Part shown: piece after piece, positions 23,886 to 33,145 of the stretch
Numbering within the stretch: the stretch's first letter is position 1
How the letters are laid out: the number at the start of each line of letters is the position of its first letter
NCBI RefSeq assembly: GCF_007096355.1
Contig: NZ_VKDF01000002.1
Location: 124,001-188,000, forward strand
Length of the DNA stretch: 64,000 nucleotides
Reading direction: 5' to 3'
Source of the DNA: Paracoccus sp. M683
GTDB lineage: Bacteria > Pseudomonadota > Alphaproteobacteria > Rhodobacterales > Rhodobacteraceae
Made by a program: the position numbers and the translations under genes
The notes under the pieces: model-generated
Told to the model about the DNA's origin: nothing
Database searches by the model: none
What the model saw: only the letters and a program-made list of their open reading frames with translations

Positions 23886-26191
23886 TCCGGGGGTAGCGGC
23901 AGGGTAAAGCAGAAGCGCGCGCCATCTGGATGATCATGATCCAGCCACAGCTTGCCACCATTCGCCTCGACGAGCGAGCGGCTAATGGAAAGGCCAAGCC
24001 CCATGCCGGTCGGCTTTGTCGTTTCAAACTTGGTAAAGACGCTGATCGAGGGATCGACGCCAGGCCCGGTATCGGTGACGCAGATATTGATCGTGGGGCC
24101 CTTGCGGATCGCCTGGACGGTCAACCGGCGTTCGTCAGCTTCGGCCTTGGCCATCGCCTCGATGCCGTTGCGCATCAGGTTGACCAGCACCTGCGCGATC
24201 TGCACCCGGTTCCCCGGCACCGGCGGCAGCGGCGACAGCTCGGTCGTGATCTGCACATTGGCCTCGGTCGCCTCGGGTTGCACCAGGATGCGGGTCTGTT
24301 CGACAAGCTCGCCCAGGTCAAAGGGGACGCTGGTGACCTCTTCCTTGCGGATAAAGCCGCGCAGGGCCCGGATGATGTCCCCGGCGCGCAGCGACTGCTT
24401 TTCGATCTCGGTCAGGATCTCGCGCAGTTCGGGCGGGCTGCCGGTCGCATTATCCAGAACCAGCAGCGCGGTATCGGCATTCTGGGCGATGGCGGCCAGC
24501 GGCTGATTGACCTCGTGCGCCAGGCCAGCGGCCAGCTCGCCCATGGTTTCGCCCCTTGCCAGATGCGACAGGTCGCGGTTCAGCCGGGCGATCTGGGCCT
24601 CTTTGACCTTGATTTCGGTGATGTCGTCAAAGGCCGCGACCGCGTGCAGCGGTTCGCCATTATGGTCGCGGATCAGAATGGCGTTGACGGTGACGCTGAT
24701 GATCACGCCATCCTTGCGGATCAGCCGTGCCTCGCGATGGGTCGCGAAATATTCGTCCTGCAAGGGCGCCTGCGGCCGGAACGGCCCAATATCCTCGGGC
24801 GGGGTCAGGTCGGCATAGACCATATCCGACAGTTCCTCGGGGCTATAGCCGGTGATATCGGAAAAGCGGGCGTTCACCTTGATGAAGCGGCCTGTATCAG
24901 GCGCGATCTGGGCCATGCCGCGCGTCGACAGGTCGAAGGTCAGGCCGTATTCGCGTTCGGTCTTTTTGCGCTCGACGATCTGGCGCACAAGCGAGGCATT
25001 GGCTTCGGCCAGTTCGCTATAGGTCCTGGGCATAGGCTCGGACGGGTCGATCTCGCCCTGCGAAATCAGCGAAGAGCGGACGGCAAAGGCCCGCACCGGC
25101 CGGTGGATGAAATTCGCCAGCACCAGCCCCACCAGCCCGGTCACGATCGCCACCAGCGCGGCGATCCAGATATTCTCGGCGCGGTTCTGCTTAATCTCGC
25201 CGATAAAGTCGTTCTCGGGGGCATAGACCGCGATCGTCCAGGGCAGTTCGGCGCTGATGACCGGCATCATGCTGGCGACATATGAGGCATCGTCATAGCT
25301 GAATTCCGAAAATGTCGCGAGCTTGTCCTCGGCGGCCTTCTGGCGCCGGTTGCTGCTGCCAAAGGCGGCGCGGGCGATGGGGTCGTCCAATTCGTCGATC
25401 TGGGTGAAACGCAGGGTGCCATCGGCATTTTCGGTTCGGATCAGGTCCAGATTGGGATGCGCGATCACGTCGCCATTCTGGTTGATCATCAGCGCCTTGC
25501 CCGAATTTCCGATGCGCAGCCGCGACAGGAATCCGGAAATACTGCTGATCTCGATATCAACACCGACGACCCCGCGGATCGAGCCGTCCTGCCCCAGCAC
25601 GGGCGAGGCCAGCGTTATGCCCGGCGCCTTGGACGAGAAAAAGATATAGGGATCGGTCCAGATCGTCGCCCGCCGGTCATGCGCGCGCTGATACCAGGGA
25701 CGGCTGCGGGGATCGAATGTATCCAGCGGATCGGTCCGCGATTCGACCATGCTGAAATCTTCGTTGCGCCAGATCAGGTCGACCGAGCGCTGCGGTCCGG
25801 TCAGCACGATCTTTGACCGGAACGGCCCCGGCCCGTCGCTGCGCATGATATAGACGAAATTGCCCTCTTCGTCGCCGTAATACAGGCCCGAGAAATTCGG
25901 CGTTACGCGCAATTGCTGAAACAGGAACTGTTCCAGCAGGATGGGATTGTCGCTGGCCACGACGCGATGCTGTGCCAGCCGGGCGGCCAGTTCCGCCGCG
26001 CTGCGGGCGGGATCGAGAAATCCCTTGGTATGTTCGGTCGCATTCACGCCCACATCAGTCAGCAATGACTGTGCGTGATTCAGCAGCGTGCGCTCTGACG
26101 TCAGATAGGATGACAGCACCACCGCAAGAATCGCGACGAATTGCAGCCCGGCCATACCGAGCGCAAGCAACGCCGCAAGCGAGTTTCTCAT
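23882..26191 (-). CDS. Sensor histidine kinase with periplasmic Cache and PAS domains
   Basis: This is a 769-residue membrane kinase. Membrane segments near residues 5-29 and 333-355 enclose a periplasmic double-Cache region with motifs such as DPRSRPWYQRA and VVGVDIEIS, typical of small-molecule (often carboxylate) sensing. A PAS domain follows (NARFSDITGYSPEEL), then the H-box AGLAHEVNQPL with His559, the N-box LMRNGIEAM and the ATPase G-boxes. The FixL/DctB-like kinase core matches its FixJ-like partner. A Cache ligand such as a dicarboxylate or sugar acid would fit the neighbouring transporter, as inference. Confidence 0.9.
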   Translation of the reverse strand: MRNSLAALLALGMAGLQFVAILAVVLSSYLTSERTLLNHAQSLLTDVGVNATEHTKGFLDPARSAAELAARLAQHRVVASDNPILLEQFLFQQLRVTPNFSGLYYGDEEGNFVYIMRSDGPGPFRSKIVLTGPQRSVDLIWRNEDFSMVESRTDPLDTFDPRSRPWYQRAHDRRATIWTDPYIFFSSKAPGITLASPVLGQDGSIRGVVGVDIEISSISGFLSRLRIGNSGKALMINQNGDVIAHPNLDLIRTENADGTLRFTQIDELDDPIARAAFGSSNRRQKAAEDKLATFSEFSYDDASYVASMMPVISAELPWTIAVYAPENDFIGEIKQNRAENIWIAALVAIVTGLVGLVLANFIHRPVRAFAVRSSLISQGEIDPSEPMPRTYSELAEANASLVRQIVERKKTEREYGLTFDLSTRGMAQIAPDTGRFIKVNARFSDITGYSPEELSDMVYADLTPPEDIGPFRPQAPLQDEYFATHREARLIRKDGVIISVTVNAILIRDHNGEPLHAVAAFDDITEIKVKEAQIARLNRDLSHLARGETMGELAAGLAHEVNQPLAAIAQNADTALLVLDNATGSPPELREILTEIEKQSLRAGDIIRALRGFIRKEEVTSVPFDLGELVEQTRILVQPEATEANVQITTELSPLPPVPGNRVQIAQVLVNLMRNGIEAMAKAEADERRLTVQAIRKGPTINICVTDTGPGVDPSISVFTKFETTKPTGMGLGLSISRSLVEANGGKLWLDHDHPDGARFCFTLPLPPE

Positions 26192-26434
26192 ATTCAGGTC
26201 TTTCCGACGGTTCGGCGGAATATTGCTGATTCAACGGCCCTGCGGCAAGCACGCAGTCGGTATTTGATCCGATTTCGCTGCGTAGCAACAGCGCCGATAT
26301 GTCTGCCGTTGCGAAACCGCCACAAACAGGCACCCCCCTTAACCGGCGGATTCCGGTGCCGAACGTTGACATTCCCCCGCAAATCGTGACAGCGCCATCC
26401 CGCGAAAGATCATGAAAACTGACGTTGGACAGCG

Positions 26435-27292
26435 ATGAGCGGTAGCAAGACCTTTCTTCTGGGTGTCGGGGCGCAGAAATGCGGCACATCCTGGCTGCAT
26501 GACTATCTGGGCGGCCATCCGTCCTGCGACATGGGCATCGTCAAGGAATATCATGTCCTCGATGCGTTATATGTGCCTCATTGTGCCGATTTCCTGACCC
26601 GCGTGGTCAAGCGTCTGGGCCAGCCCGACCGCAAACCGAATATCGGCGATCAGGAACGTGTGGATTTCTGCCGGGATCTGAACAGCTATTACGACTATTT
26701 TGGCGGGCTTCTGGCGCAGGACGGGATCACCGTCACCGGCGATCTGACGCCGTCCTATTCCATGGTGCCGGCCGCCGGCATGGCGCGTATCAAGGCCGGC
26801 CTTGCCGAGCGCGGCGTTCAGACGCGGGTGCTGTTTCTGATGCGCGACCCGTTCGAGCGTATCTGGTCGCAAGTCAGGATGGCCCGGCGCGAGGCCCGCA
26901 ACGGCCGCGCCCGCCAATCCATGTTGCAGCGGACCGAGGCCGGGCAGATCGCCAAGTCCTATGACTCGCTGCACAACGAAGCGCGGACCAAATACGATCG
27001 GACGCTGCGGGCGATGGATCAGGTCTTTGACCGGTCCGAAATGCTGGTCGGCTTCTATGAGGAAATGTTCCGCCCGGAATTCGTGCGCAGCGTGACCGAT
27101 TTCCTGGGGATCGACTATGTCACGCCCGATTTCGGCAAGCAGGTCAATCCCTCGGCCAAGACCGACGACCTGCCGCAAGATCTGAAGGCGACGATTGCCG
27201 CGCATTATGCCGGCACCTACAATTTCGTCGCCGACCGTTTCGGCGCCGACCGCCTTGCCGGCATTTGGGAAGGATACCGGCTGCTGAGCTAG
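26435..27292 (+). CDS. Sulfotransferase-family protein
   Basis: This 285-residue cytosolic enzyme probably transfers sulfate from PAPS to a carbohydrate. The 5'-phosphosulfate loop is GAQKCGTSWLHDYL near residues 12-25. The 3'-phosphate site is FLMRDPFERIWSQ near residues 136-148. It opens the surface-polysaccharide block and is divergent from the kinase operon. About 200 bp separate it from the next glycosyltransferase. The presence of a second sulfotransferase at 30046 suggests sulfation at two positions of a glycan. Confidence 0.85.
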   Translation: MSGSKTFLLGVGAQKCGTSWLHDYLGGHPSCDMGIVKEYHVLDALYVPHCADFLTRVVKRLGQPDRKPNIGDQERVDFCRDLNSYYDYFGGLLAQDGITVTGDLTPSYSMVPAAGMARIKAGLAERGVQTRVLFLMRDPFERIWSQVRMARREARNGRARQSMLQRTEAGQIAKSYDSLHNEARTKYDRTLRAMDQVFDRSEMLVGFYEEMFRPEFVRSVTDFLGIDYVTPDFGKQVNPSAKTDDLPQDLKATIAAHYAGTYNFVADRFGADRLAGIWEGYRLLS

Positions 27293-27495
27293 GCAGCCGC
27301 CCCGGATCAGCGGTTTTCCGCCCTTGGCAGACTGGCATGGATCAAATCCCTTGTTCAGCAGTTGTAGATGGTGCGGCGCCGACTTTTGCCCGCCCGGCCC
27401 CAACTTGACATCCAAAGGGGCCTCGGGCAGTGCGTCGGACAACGGGTTGTTTGGTTGGTGACATCTGTCATGTCACGAAAGAGTGCTTTGGCGAT

Positions 27496-28818
27496 ATGAG
27501 ATCGACGTTTCTGGCGGCACAGCACTATCTGCGGACCTTTCGGGAATCGGTGCTGATGGGCGGCTGGCGCTATGCCTCGCGCAGAACCGCCATCTTCATC
27601 GGCAACCGGGCCCGCGCGGTGCTGCGCAAACTGGCCGGCGGTATCTTTCCAGGCACGGCCAGATGGCGGATACGAGGGCTGGAAAGCCCCTTCAGCGCCA
27701 TCATCCAGACATTGCCCGCAACGCCGGCGGACAGGCCGCTGCTGCTGATCGTGTCGGATTCGCAGATCAAGCAATGCGTGCATTTCCGCATCCACCAGAA
27801 ACTGCGCTATCTGGAACAGACCGGGCTGAAGGCCATGCATCTGGCGCCCGCAGACAAGGGCCGCTTGCTGTCCTTTGCGGGACTGGCCCATACGGTCATC
27901 ATCTATCGGACCGCGTTGGACAAGGACACGATCCAGATGTTCCGCGATGCCGGCGCAAGGGTCATCTTCGAATTTGACGATCTGGTCGTCGGCAGCACGA
28001 TGCTGAAGAATTCGGGCATTCTGGATCAGTTGACCGAACATCAGGTCAGCGGCCTGACGCGGCTGGCCGACCGCTTTCTGGAAACCGCGCAGGCCAGCGA
28101 TGCGATAATCGTCTCGACCCCGTTTCTGGCCCAGCTTTACGCTGCGCCTGACAGCGGATTGGCGCATCTGCCCATCCATGTGCTGCCGAATTTCGTGGAA
28201 ACCGACATCTATCCTGTCCCCGGCGAGAAGAACGTGACCTTTGCCTATACCTCGCCTTCGGGGTCGGTGCGGGACGAATTGACCATGCTGAGCGATTTCC
28301 TGACCAGCTATGACCAGACCGCGACACGCGACTGGAGCATTCTGGTCATGGGCAATCCGCTGGCGCAGAAGGCCCTGGGCGACATGACGTTTCGCCGCGG
28401 CAAGGTGATCGCCCGGCCATTTTCCGATTTCGATGCCTATCTGGAAACCATCGCCGGGGCCGAGACCGTGCTGATCCCGCTTTCTGACAGCGTCTTCAAC
28501 CGCTCGAAGACGGCCATCCGGCTGATGGATGCCGCGCTGGCCGGTTCGCAGGCGGTGTTCTGTCCGGTGGGTGCCTATCGCGATGTCCAGACCGAGTTGG
28601 CCGAAGACCGCCTGTGCGTGCCGGTCGATGACTGGGCAAAGGCAGGCGTGGCCATTGCGCCGGCGCTGACAGACATTCAGGCCAATACCCGCGACCTGCA
28701 ACAGGCGGTGCGCAAGGTCTATGGCACGCAGACCGCACGCGGGCGCTATCGTCAGGTCTTTCTGGACGAATTGCAAATGCAACCATATGCCGATGCCGAA
28801 CGGGCGCAGCAGGGATGA
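27496..28818 (+). CDS. Glycosyltransferase (GT-B type)
   Basis: This is a protein of about 440 residues with a GT-B layout. An N-terminal half contains LLLIVSDSQIKQCVHFRI and VIFEFDDLVVG, and the nucleotide-sugar-binding half ends with IPLSDSVFNRSKTAIRLMDAAL. The start is uncertain: the ATG at 27496 lacks a clear ribosome site, and the frame extends upstream to 27430. Its stop overlaps the next glycosyltransferase by 4 bp. It likely builds the capsule or EPS repeat unit; donor and acceptor are unknown. Confidence 0.78.
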   Translation: MRSTFLAAQHYLRTFRESVLMGGWRYASRRTAIFIGNRARAVLRKLAGGIFPGTARWRIRGLESPFSAIIQTLPATPADRPLLLIVSDSQIKQCVHFRIHQKLRYLEQTGLKAMHLAPADKGRLLSFAGLAHTVIIYRTALDKDTIQMFRDAGARVIFEFDDLVVGSTMLKNSGILDQLTEHQVSGLTRLADRFLETAQASDAIIVSTPFLAQLYAAPDSGLAHLPIHVLPNFVETDIYPVPGEKNVTFAYTSPSGSVRDELTMLSDFLTSYDQTATRDWSILVMGNPLAQKALGDMTFRRGKVIARPFSDFDAYLETIAGAETVLIPLSDSVFNRSKTAIRLMDAALAGSQAVFCPVGAYRDVQTELAEDRLCVPVDDWAKAGVAIAPALTDIQANTRDLQQAVRKVYGTQTARGRYRQVFLDELQMQPYADAERAQQG

Positions 28819-30002
28819 AGATCGTCAACATCAATCTCAGCTTCTATCCCGACTCGATCGGCGGAGCAGCGGTCGTGGCCGAGAAACTGGCCTGGGGGCT
28901 GGTTCAGGCCGGGCACGAGGTCAACAGCATCTATCTGTCGCGCCAGCCTGTCGATTCCGATTTCACCGTGATGGAAACGCCCTTTGGCCGCAGCATCGCG
29001 ATCAACAACGTCACGCAATCGCCAGCGACGCGCTTTTTCAACCCGGTCGTCACATCGCTGCTGAAAGAGCTGATCGACCTGCTGAACCCGGACCTGATCT
29101 TCGTCCATGCGGTGCAGCATATGGGCATCCACGAATTGCTGGCCGACCCGGACCTGCGGTCACGCTGCTGCATCGTGGCGCATGACTTTTTCTGGACCTG
29201 CCTTCAGGGCTTTCGCAATCTGCCCGACGGCCAGCCCTGCAATCTGGCACCCAACGGCCAGAATTGCCGTCAATGCGCCTGGTTCCCCGGTCTGACCGAC
29301 GGCATCTATGCCGCGTCCCGGACGATCCTGAACGATTGCCGCGCTGTCGTTTTCCCGTCCCACTATCTCTATGCCGAATATGTGCGGCTGCTGGGCGAGG
29401 GCGCAGGCAATTTCGTCGTGCAGTCCAATCCTGACATTGCCGAAACCATCATCACCGACCAGACCGTGCTGCCCGACGCACCGGGCGCCGAGGCAAAGGC
29501 GCGCGGCAAGACCGTGTTCGGCTTTGTCGGCGGGCCGGGTGAGACGAAGGGCTGGGGGCTGGTGCGCGACTTCATGCAGCGGGCAAAGGACTGCGCCGCT
29601 GATCCGGGCGGCCCGCATGTGGTGCTGTATGACATCGGGCGGTCGATCAATGTGCCGTGGTATCCGGGCATGAAGCAGCCCGGCACCACCATCACCGACC
29701 CCTTTCACTGGAGCTTTGGCCGGCATGCGCTGAGCCAGCTGGACGTGTTGCTGATGCCCAGCAGGGTTCGCGAAAGCTTTGGCCTTGCCGCGCGCGAGAT
29801 CCTGTCGATGGACCGCGATTGCATCATCCGACCCTCGGGCGCGCTGGCCGAGATTCAGGATTGCGCGGGTGTCGCCGTCGCCGAGCAGGACGATGATGTT
29901 GACAGTCTGATGGCGAAACTTAAAGACAGCCGCAGATCCGAACGCAGGCCATGGCCAGGCACCTCGATTTCGGATTATGTAGCGAAACTAACGTCGCTCT
30001 GA
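28815..30002 (+). CDS. Glycosyltransferase, GT4-like
   Basis: This 395-residue GT-B glycosyltransferase opens with MKIVNINLSFYPDSIGGAAV, the usual GT4 acceptor-side loop. Its C-terminal donor site SRVRESFGLAAREIL shows the E-x7-E spacing of retaining GT4 enzymes. A cysteine cluster (PCNLAPNGQNCRQC, near residues 140-153) is seen in some GT4 proteins of polysaccharide clusters and may bind metal. Its ATG overlaps the previous stop (ATGA), so the two transferases are coupled. Confidence 0.85.
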   Translation: MKIVNINLSFYPDSIGGAAVVAEKLAWGLVQAGHEVNSIYLSRQPVDSDFTVMETPFGRSIAINNVTQSPATRFFNPVVTSLLKELIDLLNPDLIFVHAVQHMGIHELLADPDLRSRCCIVAHDFFWTCLQGFRNLPDGQPCNLAPNGQNCRQCAWFPGLTDGIYAASRTILNDCRAVVFPSHYLYAEYVRLLGEGAGNFVVQSNPDIAETIITDQTVLPDAPGAEAKARGKTVFGFVGGPGETKGWGLVRDFMQRAKDCAADPGGPHVVLYDIGRSINVPWYPGMKQPGTTITDPFHWSFGRHALSQLDVLLMPSRVRESFGLAAREILSMDRDCIIRPSGALAEIQDCAGVAVAEQDDDVDSLMAKLKDSRRSERRPWPGTSISDYVAKLTSL

Positions 30003-30045
30003 CCTGTTCGGGGCGCCAGGCATCATTCAAGGCTGACGACAATCC

Positions 30046-30897
30046 ATGGCGGAAAAACTGAAGAAACTGTATCTGAACGCCGGACAGATGAAGGCGGGCA
30101 CCACCTTTCTTTACAGCGTGCTGAAATCACACCGCCGGATTTATTTCTCGCCGGAGAAAGAGATTCACTATCTGTCGCAGCAATACGGCTATTTCCGCAT
30201 TCTTTCGGATTTCGTCCGCCTGCGGAAAGCCAAGTCAATGACCGACATCGCCAATAAGCTGGATCGCCCGATCGAGCATTATCAGCGGATCATCAACTGG
30301 ACCAACAATTACCTGCGTCCGCCCGAAACCCCAGGCTGGTACGAGGATATGTTCCAGGGCCATCGCGACGACCAGTGGTGCGCCGATTTCTCGAACCTGA
30401 CCTGCACCATTCCGCCCAAGGGCCTGGCCCAGGTGGCCGAACTGGCCGATGATGTGCGCGTCACCTATTGCATCCGCGATTCCGTCTCGCGCGCGATCAG
30501 CCATGCCAAGTTTCATCTGCGCTTTGCCGGCGTCGATCACGACCTGGCGGCGATGCCGGCCGACAAGCTGAAAGAACTGCTGCTGTCGGACAATATCTTC
30601 CCGCAATCGCGGTCCGAAGATCACATCGCCGCGCTGCATCAGGTCTTTGGCGACAAGCGCTTGCGGATCATCCGCTGCGAAACGCTGTGGTCCGATCCGC
30701 GCGCCGTGCTTGATCCGCTGTGCGATTTTCTGGAAATCCCGCCGGTCAAGGGCGACATCCGCAGCGAGGCCGTGAATGTCGGCCCCTCATCGACGATGAA
30801 TGACGATGTCCGTCAGGTCTTCGAGGATGTGTTCGGCCCGCTGCGCGAAAGCAATGATGCCATGCTGCACCGGCACCGCAATATCGTGATCGGCTGA
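30046..30897 (+). CDS. Sulfotransferase-family protein
   Basis: This 283-residue second sulfotransferase is only distantly similar to the first. The PAPS loop is AGQMKAGTTFLYSVLKSH (about residues 12-29). The 3'-phosphate segment is YCIRDSVSRAISHAKFH, where Arg and Ser take the usual places. It resembles heparan/chondroitin-type and bacterial glycan sulfotransferases. It is 44 bp behind the GT4 gene and converges on the export ATPase gene. It is likely to modify the same surface glycan. Confidence 0.83.
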   Translation: MAEKLKKLYLNAGQMKAGTTFLYSVLKSHRRIYFSPEKEIHYLSQQYGYFRILSDFVRLRKAKSMTDIANKLDRPIEHYQRIINWTNNYLRPPETPGWYEDMFQGHRDDQWCADFSNLTCTIPPKGLAQVAELADDVRVTYCIRDSVSRAISHAKFHLRFAGVDHDLAAMPADKLKELLLSDNIFPQSRSEDHIAALHQVFGDKRLRIIRCETLWSDPRAVLDPLCDFLEIPPVKGDIRSEAVNVGPSSTMNDDVRQVFEDVFGPLRESNDAMLHRHRNIVIG

Positions 30898-30952
30898 CGT
30901 TTCCTTGACTGCGGCCCTGCCTCTGTGACCAACGGGGGCGTGGCCTTCGGCT

Positions 30953-30983
30953 GCGCAAGGCGTCTTGTCAGGCGCCCTTGCGC
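30953..30983. terminator. Stem-loop between convergent sulfotransferase and kpsT genes
   Basis: GCGCAAGG (30953-30960) pairs with CCTTGCGC (30976-30983) around a 15-base loop that has an extra CG/CG pair. It covers the last codons of the convergent kpsT-like gene. There is no T-tract, so its strength as a terminator is uncertain. Confidence 0.4.
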
Positions 30984-31645
30984 GACAAGGGAACGCCCAT
31001 CAGCGTCTCGTGATGGGCAATGGCGTCCTCAAGATCATCGAACACCTCCAGCCGGCCGTTCTCCAGCACCGCGCCCATGGTACACAGGCCGCGGATAAAG
31101 GGCATCGAGTGGCTGACCACCACCGAGCTGGCATTCTGCATCCGGTCGGCAAAGACGATGCTGGATTTCTGGCGGAAGGTCGCGTCACCGACACTGCTGA
31201 CCTCGTCCACCAGATAGGTGTCAAAGTCGATGCCCATGCTGGTGCCCATGGCCAGACGCGCCCGCATCCCCGAGGAATAGGTGGCAAAGGGCTTGTGATA
31301 ATTCTGCCCGAGCTCGGCGAAATCACCGACATAATCGACCAGCTGATCGGTATCGACGCCATAGATGCGCGCGACGAAGCGGACGTTCTGCGCCCCCGTC
31401 AGCTCGCCATGGAAACTGCCGGCGAAACCCACCGGCCAGGACACCGTTCCATCGCTGAGAACCCGACCGGAACTGGGCAGCATGGTGCCGGCGATCATCC
31501 GCAGCAGGCTGGACTTGCCCGCGCCGTTGCGCCCCAGAAGCGCGACCGAATGGCCCGTCGGAAAGACCGCCGAGATATTGTCGGCGACAACCGTTTTTTT
31601 CCCGACCCGCCGATAGATCTTGGTCAGGTTGTCCAGCACGATCAT
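30968..31645 (-). CDS. Capsule polysaccharide export ATPase (KpsT-like)
   Basis: This 225-residue ABC ATPase of the polysaccharide export family has Walker A LLGRNGAGKSSLL, signature YSSGMRARLAMG and Walker B TYLVDEVSSVGD. This degenerate YSSGM signature and VDE Walker B are characteristic of KpsT/Wzt-type exporters. It ends in RKGA without the long C-terminal glycan-binding domain of Wzt, so export does not depend on an O-antigen cap. It follows kpsE by 2 bp. Confidence 0.92.
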   Translation of the reverse strand: MIVLDNLTKIYRRVGKKTVVADNISAVFPTGHSVALLGRNGAGKSSLLRMIAGTMLPSSGRVLSDGTVSWPVGFAGSFHGELTGAQNVRFVARIYGVDTDQLVDYVGDFAELGQNYHKPFATYSSGMRARLAMGTSMGIDFDTYLVDEVSSVGDATFRQKSSIVFADRMQNASSVVVSHSMPFIRGLCTMGAVLENGRLEVFDDLEDAIAHHETLMGVPLSRKGA

Positions 31646-31647
31646 GA

Positions 31648-33066
31648 TCAGCGCCGGTCGCGAACGCTGTAATAGATCAGCAACAGCACCGACCAGCCCA
31701 GCAGCAGCGAACAGAACACGATCAGCAGCAGCTTGGGGCGATCGGGTACCAGCGATGCCTCGGCCAGCTTCGGCTCGATATGCGCGGCCAGATAGCGCGA
31801 CTGCCGGCGGGCCTCGGCCACGGCGACATCATAGGATGCCTGCGCCGAAAGATAGGCGGTGCGGTCAAATTCCAGATCCGAGGCCAGGCGTTCATATTCG
31901 GCGACCAGCTGGGCATAGCTTTCGCCGCCCGGCCCGTCATTGGTGCCGAACTTGGACCGTTCCTCATTGATGCGTTCGCGGATGGCCGAGATCCGCTTTT
32001 CCGCCTGGATTACCCGCTGATCGCTTTCGCTGGCGTTTTCGCGCAGGGTGTCCAGCTCGATCAGGGCCTCGGCAAGCGTGGCCTGAAGCGTATTCAGAAT
32101 GCCCATCTGGCCGGCAAGGTCGGCGGCGGGATCGACGATCTTGGTTTCCATGCGGAACGCCGTCAACGCCTGCCGCGTCTCGGTCAGCCGTTCCTGCGCC
32201 TTGATCAGTTCCTCGCGGCCAAAGCGGGTGGCGTCGTCGCGGGCGATGTCGGACAGGCGGTTGATGGTGCGGCTGCTTTCCTCGAACGTGGCCTGGGCGA
32301 TTTCCAGCGCGTCCTCGGCCGAATAGGCGGAAACGCGCAGGGTGATCAGCTGGGTCGTGGTGTCATACAGCACCTTGACCCGGCGCTGCCAATGTTCGGT
32401 CAGATCCTCGATCGTGCCTTCGGGGTTATAGGCAAAGACCGGGTCATTCGGCCATTCCTTCGAGAATTTGCCGCGCAGATCGACGGCCGCGTCGATGCGC
32501 GACACGATATCCTCGCTGCGCAGGAAGTCATACAGAATGTCGGTATCCGAGGCCGAGGAGTTGCCGGTGATCTGGGTCAGCCCGCCCAGCACGTCCAGGG
32601 TCGGGGCGGAATCTTCCTTGCGGACCGAAAAACCGATGGTGGACAGATACTGATCCTCGGCTCGCGTCCACAGATACCAGGCCGAAATCGCCGTCGGCAG
32701 CACCACCAGCAGCAGGAAAGACAGCGCCAGAACGACATGGCGGCGCTCGAACGCGGCGGTTTGAACCGGCGGGCGGGGGCGCGTCTCGGGCGTCTGCGGA
32801 TTGGGGCGGCCTGCGGGTTTGCCGCCCGGCCCTGCGGCGCGGGCACCGGCACCGGCACCGGCCGGTTTCTTCGCGGCCCCGGCACCCGGCGCCGGCGTCG
32901 CAGCAGCGGCGGCTGCCGGTTTGGCGGTGGCGTTATCGGCCTGTGGCGCGGCGGCGGCATCTTTGCTTTCGTCGCCTTTGTTGATATCGGCGCGGCTGAA
33001 AGGTGCAGTCGCGTCCTTGACGGGCTTGGCCGTCGCGCCGGCATTAGGCGAAGAGGATTGGCTCAC
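31648..33066 (-). CDS. Capsule polysaccharide export inner-membrane protein (KpsE-like)
   Basis: This 472-residue polysaccharide co-polymerase-type protein spans the periplasm between exporter and outer-membrane channel. A low-complexity Ala/Pro/Lys/Gly-rich cytoplasmic N-terminus covers about residues 1-100. A membrane segment follows near 110-131, then a long periplasmic region predicted to be coiled coil (about 240-420, with heptad-rich EELIKAQERLTETRQAL). A second membrane segment lies near 445-465 before the end VRDRR. It is divergent from kpsM by 79 bp. Confidence 0.9.
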   Translation of the reverse strand: MSQSSSPNAGATAKPVKDATAPFSRADINKGDESKDAAAAPQADNATAKPAAAAAATPAPGAGAAKKPAGAGAGARAAGPGGKPAGRPNPQTPETRPRPPVQTAAFERRHVVLALSFLLLVVLPTAISAWYLWTRAEDQYLSTIGFSVRKEDSAPTLDVLGGLTQITGNSSASDTDILYDFLRSEDIVSRIDAAVDLRGKFSKEWPNDPVFAYNPEGTIEDLTEHWQRRVKVLYDTTTQLITLRVSAYSAEDALEIAQATFEESSRTINRLSDIARDDATRFGREELIKAQERLTETRQALTAFRMETKIVDPAADLAGQMGILNTLQATLAEALIELDTLRENASESDQRVIQAEKRISAIRERINEERSKFGTNDGPGGESYAQLVAEYERLASDLEFDRTAYLSAQASYDVAVAEARRQSRYLAAHIEPKLAEASLVPDRPKLLLIVFCSLLLGWSVLLLIYYSVRDRR

Positions 33067-33145
33067 GTCACGACGCTTTCAGTTGTTTCCCGTGCTGCGG
33101 GCTTGTTACATGCGGGCCAGCAGCAATACCAGAGCTTCAGTTCAC

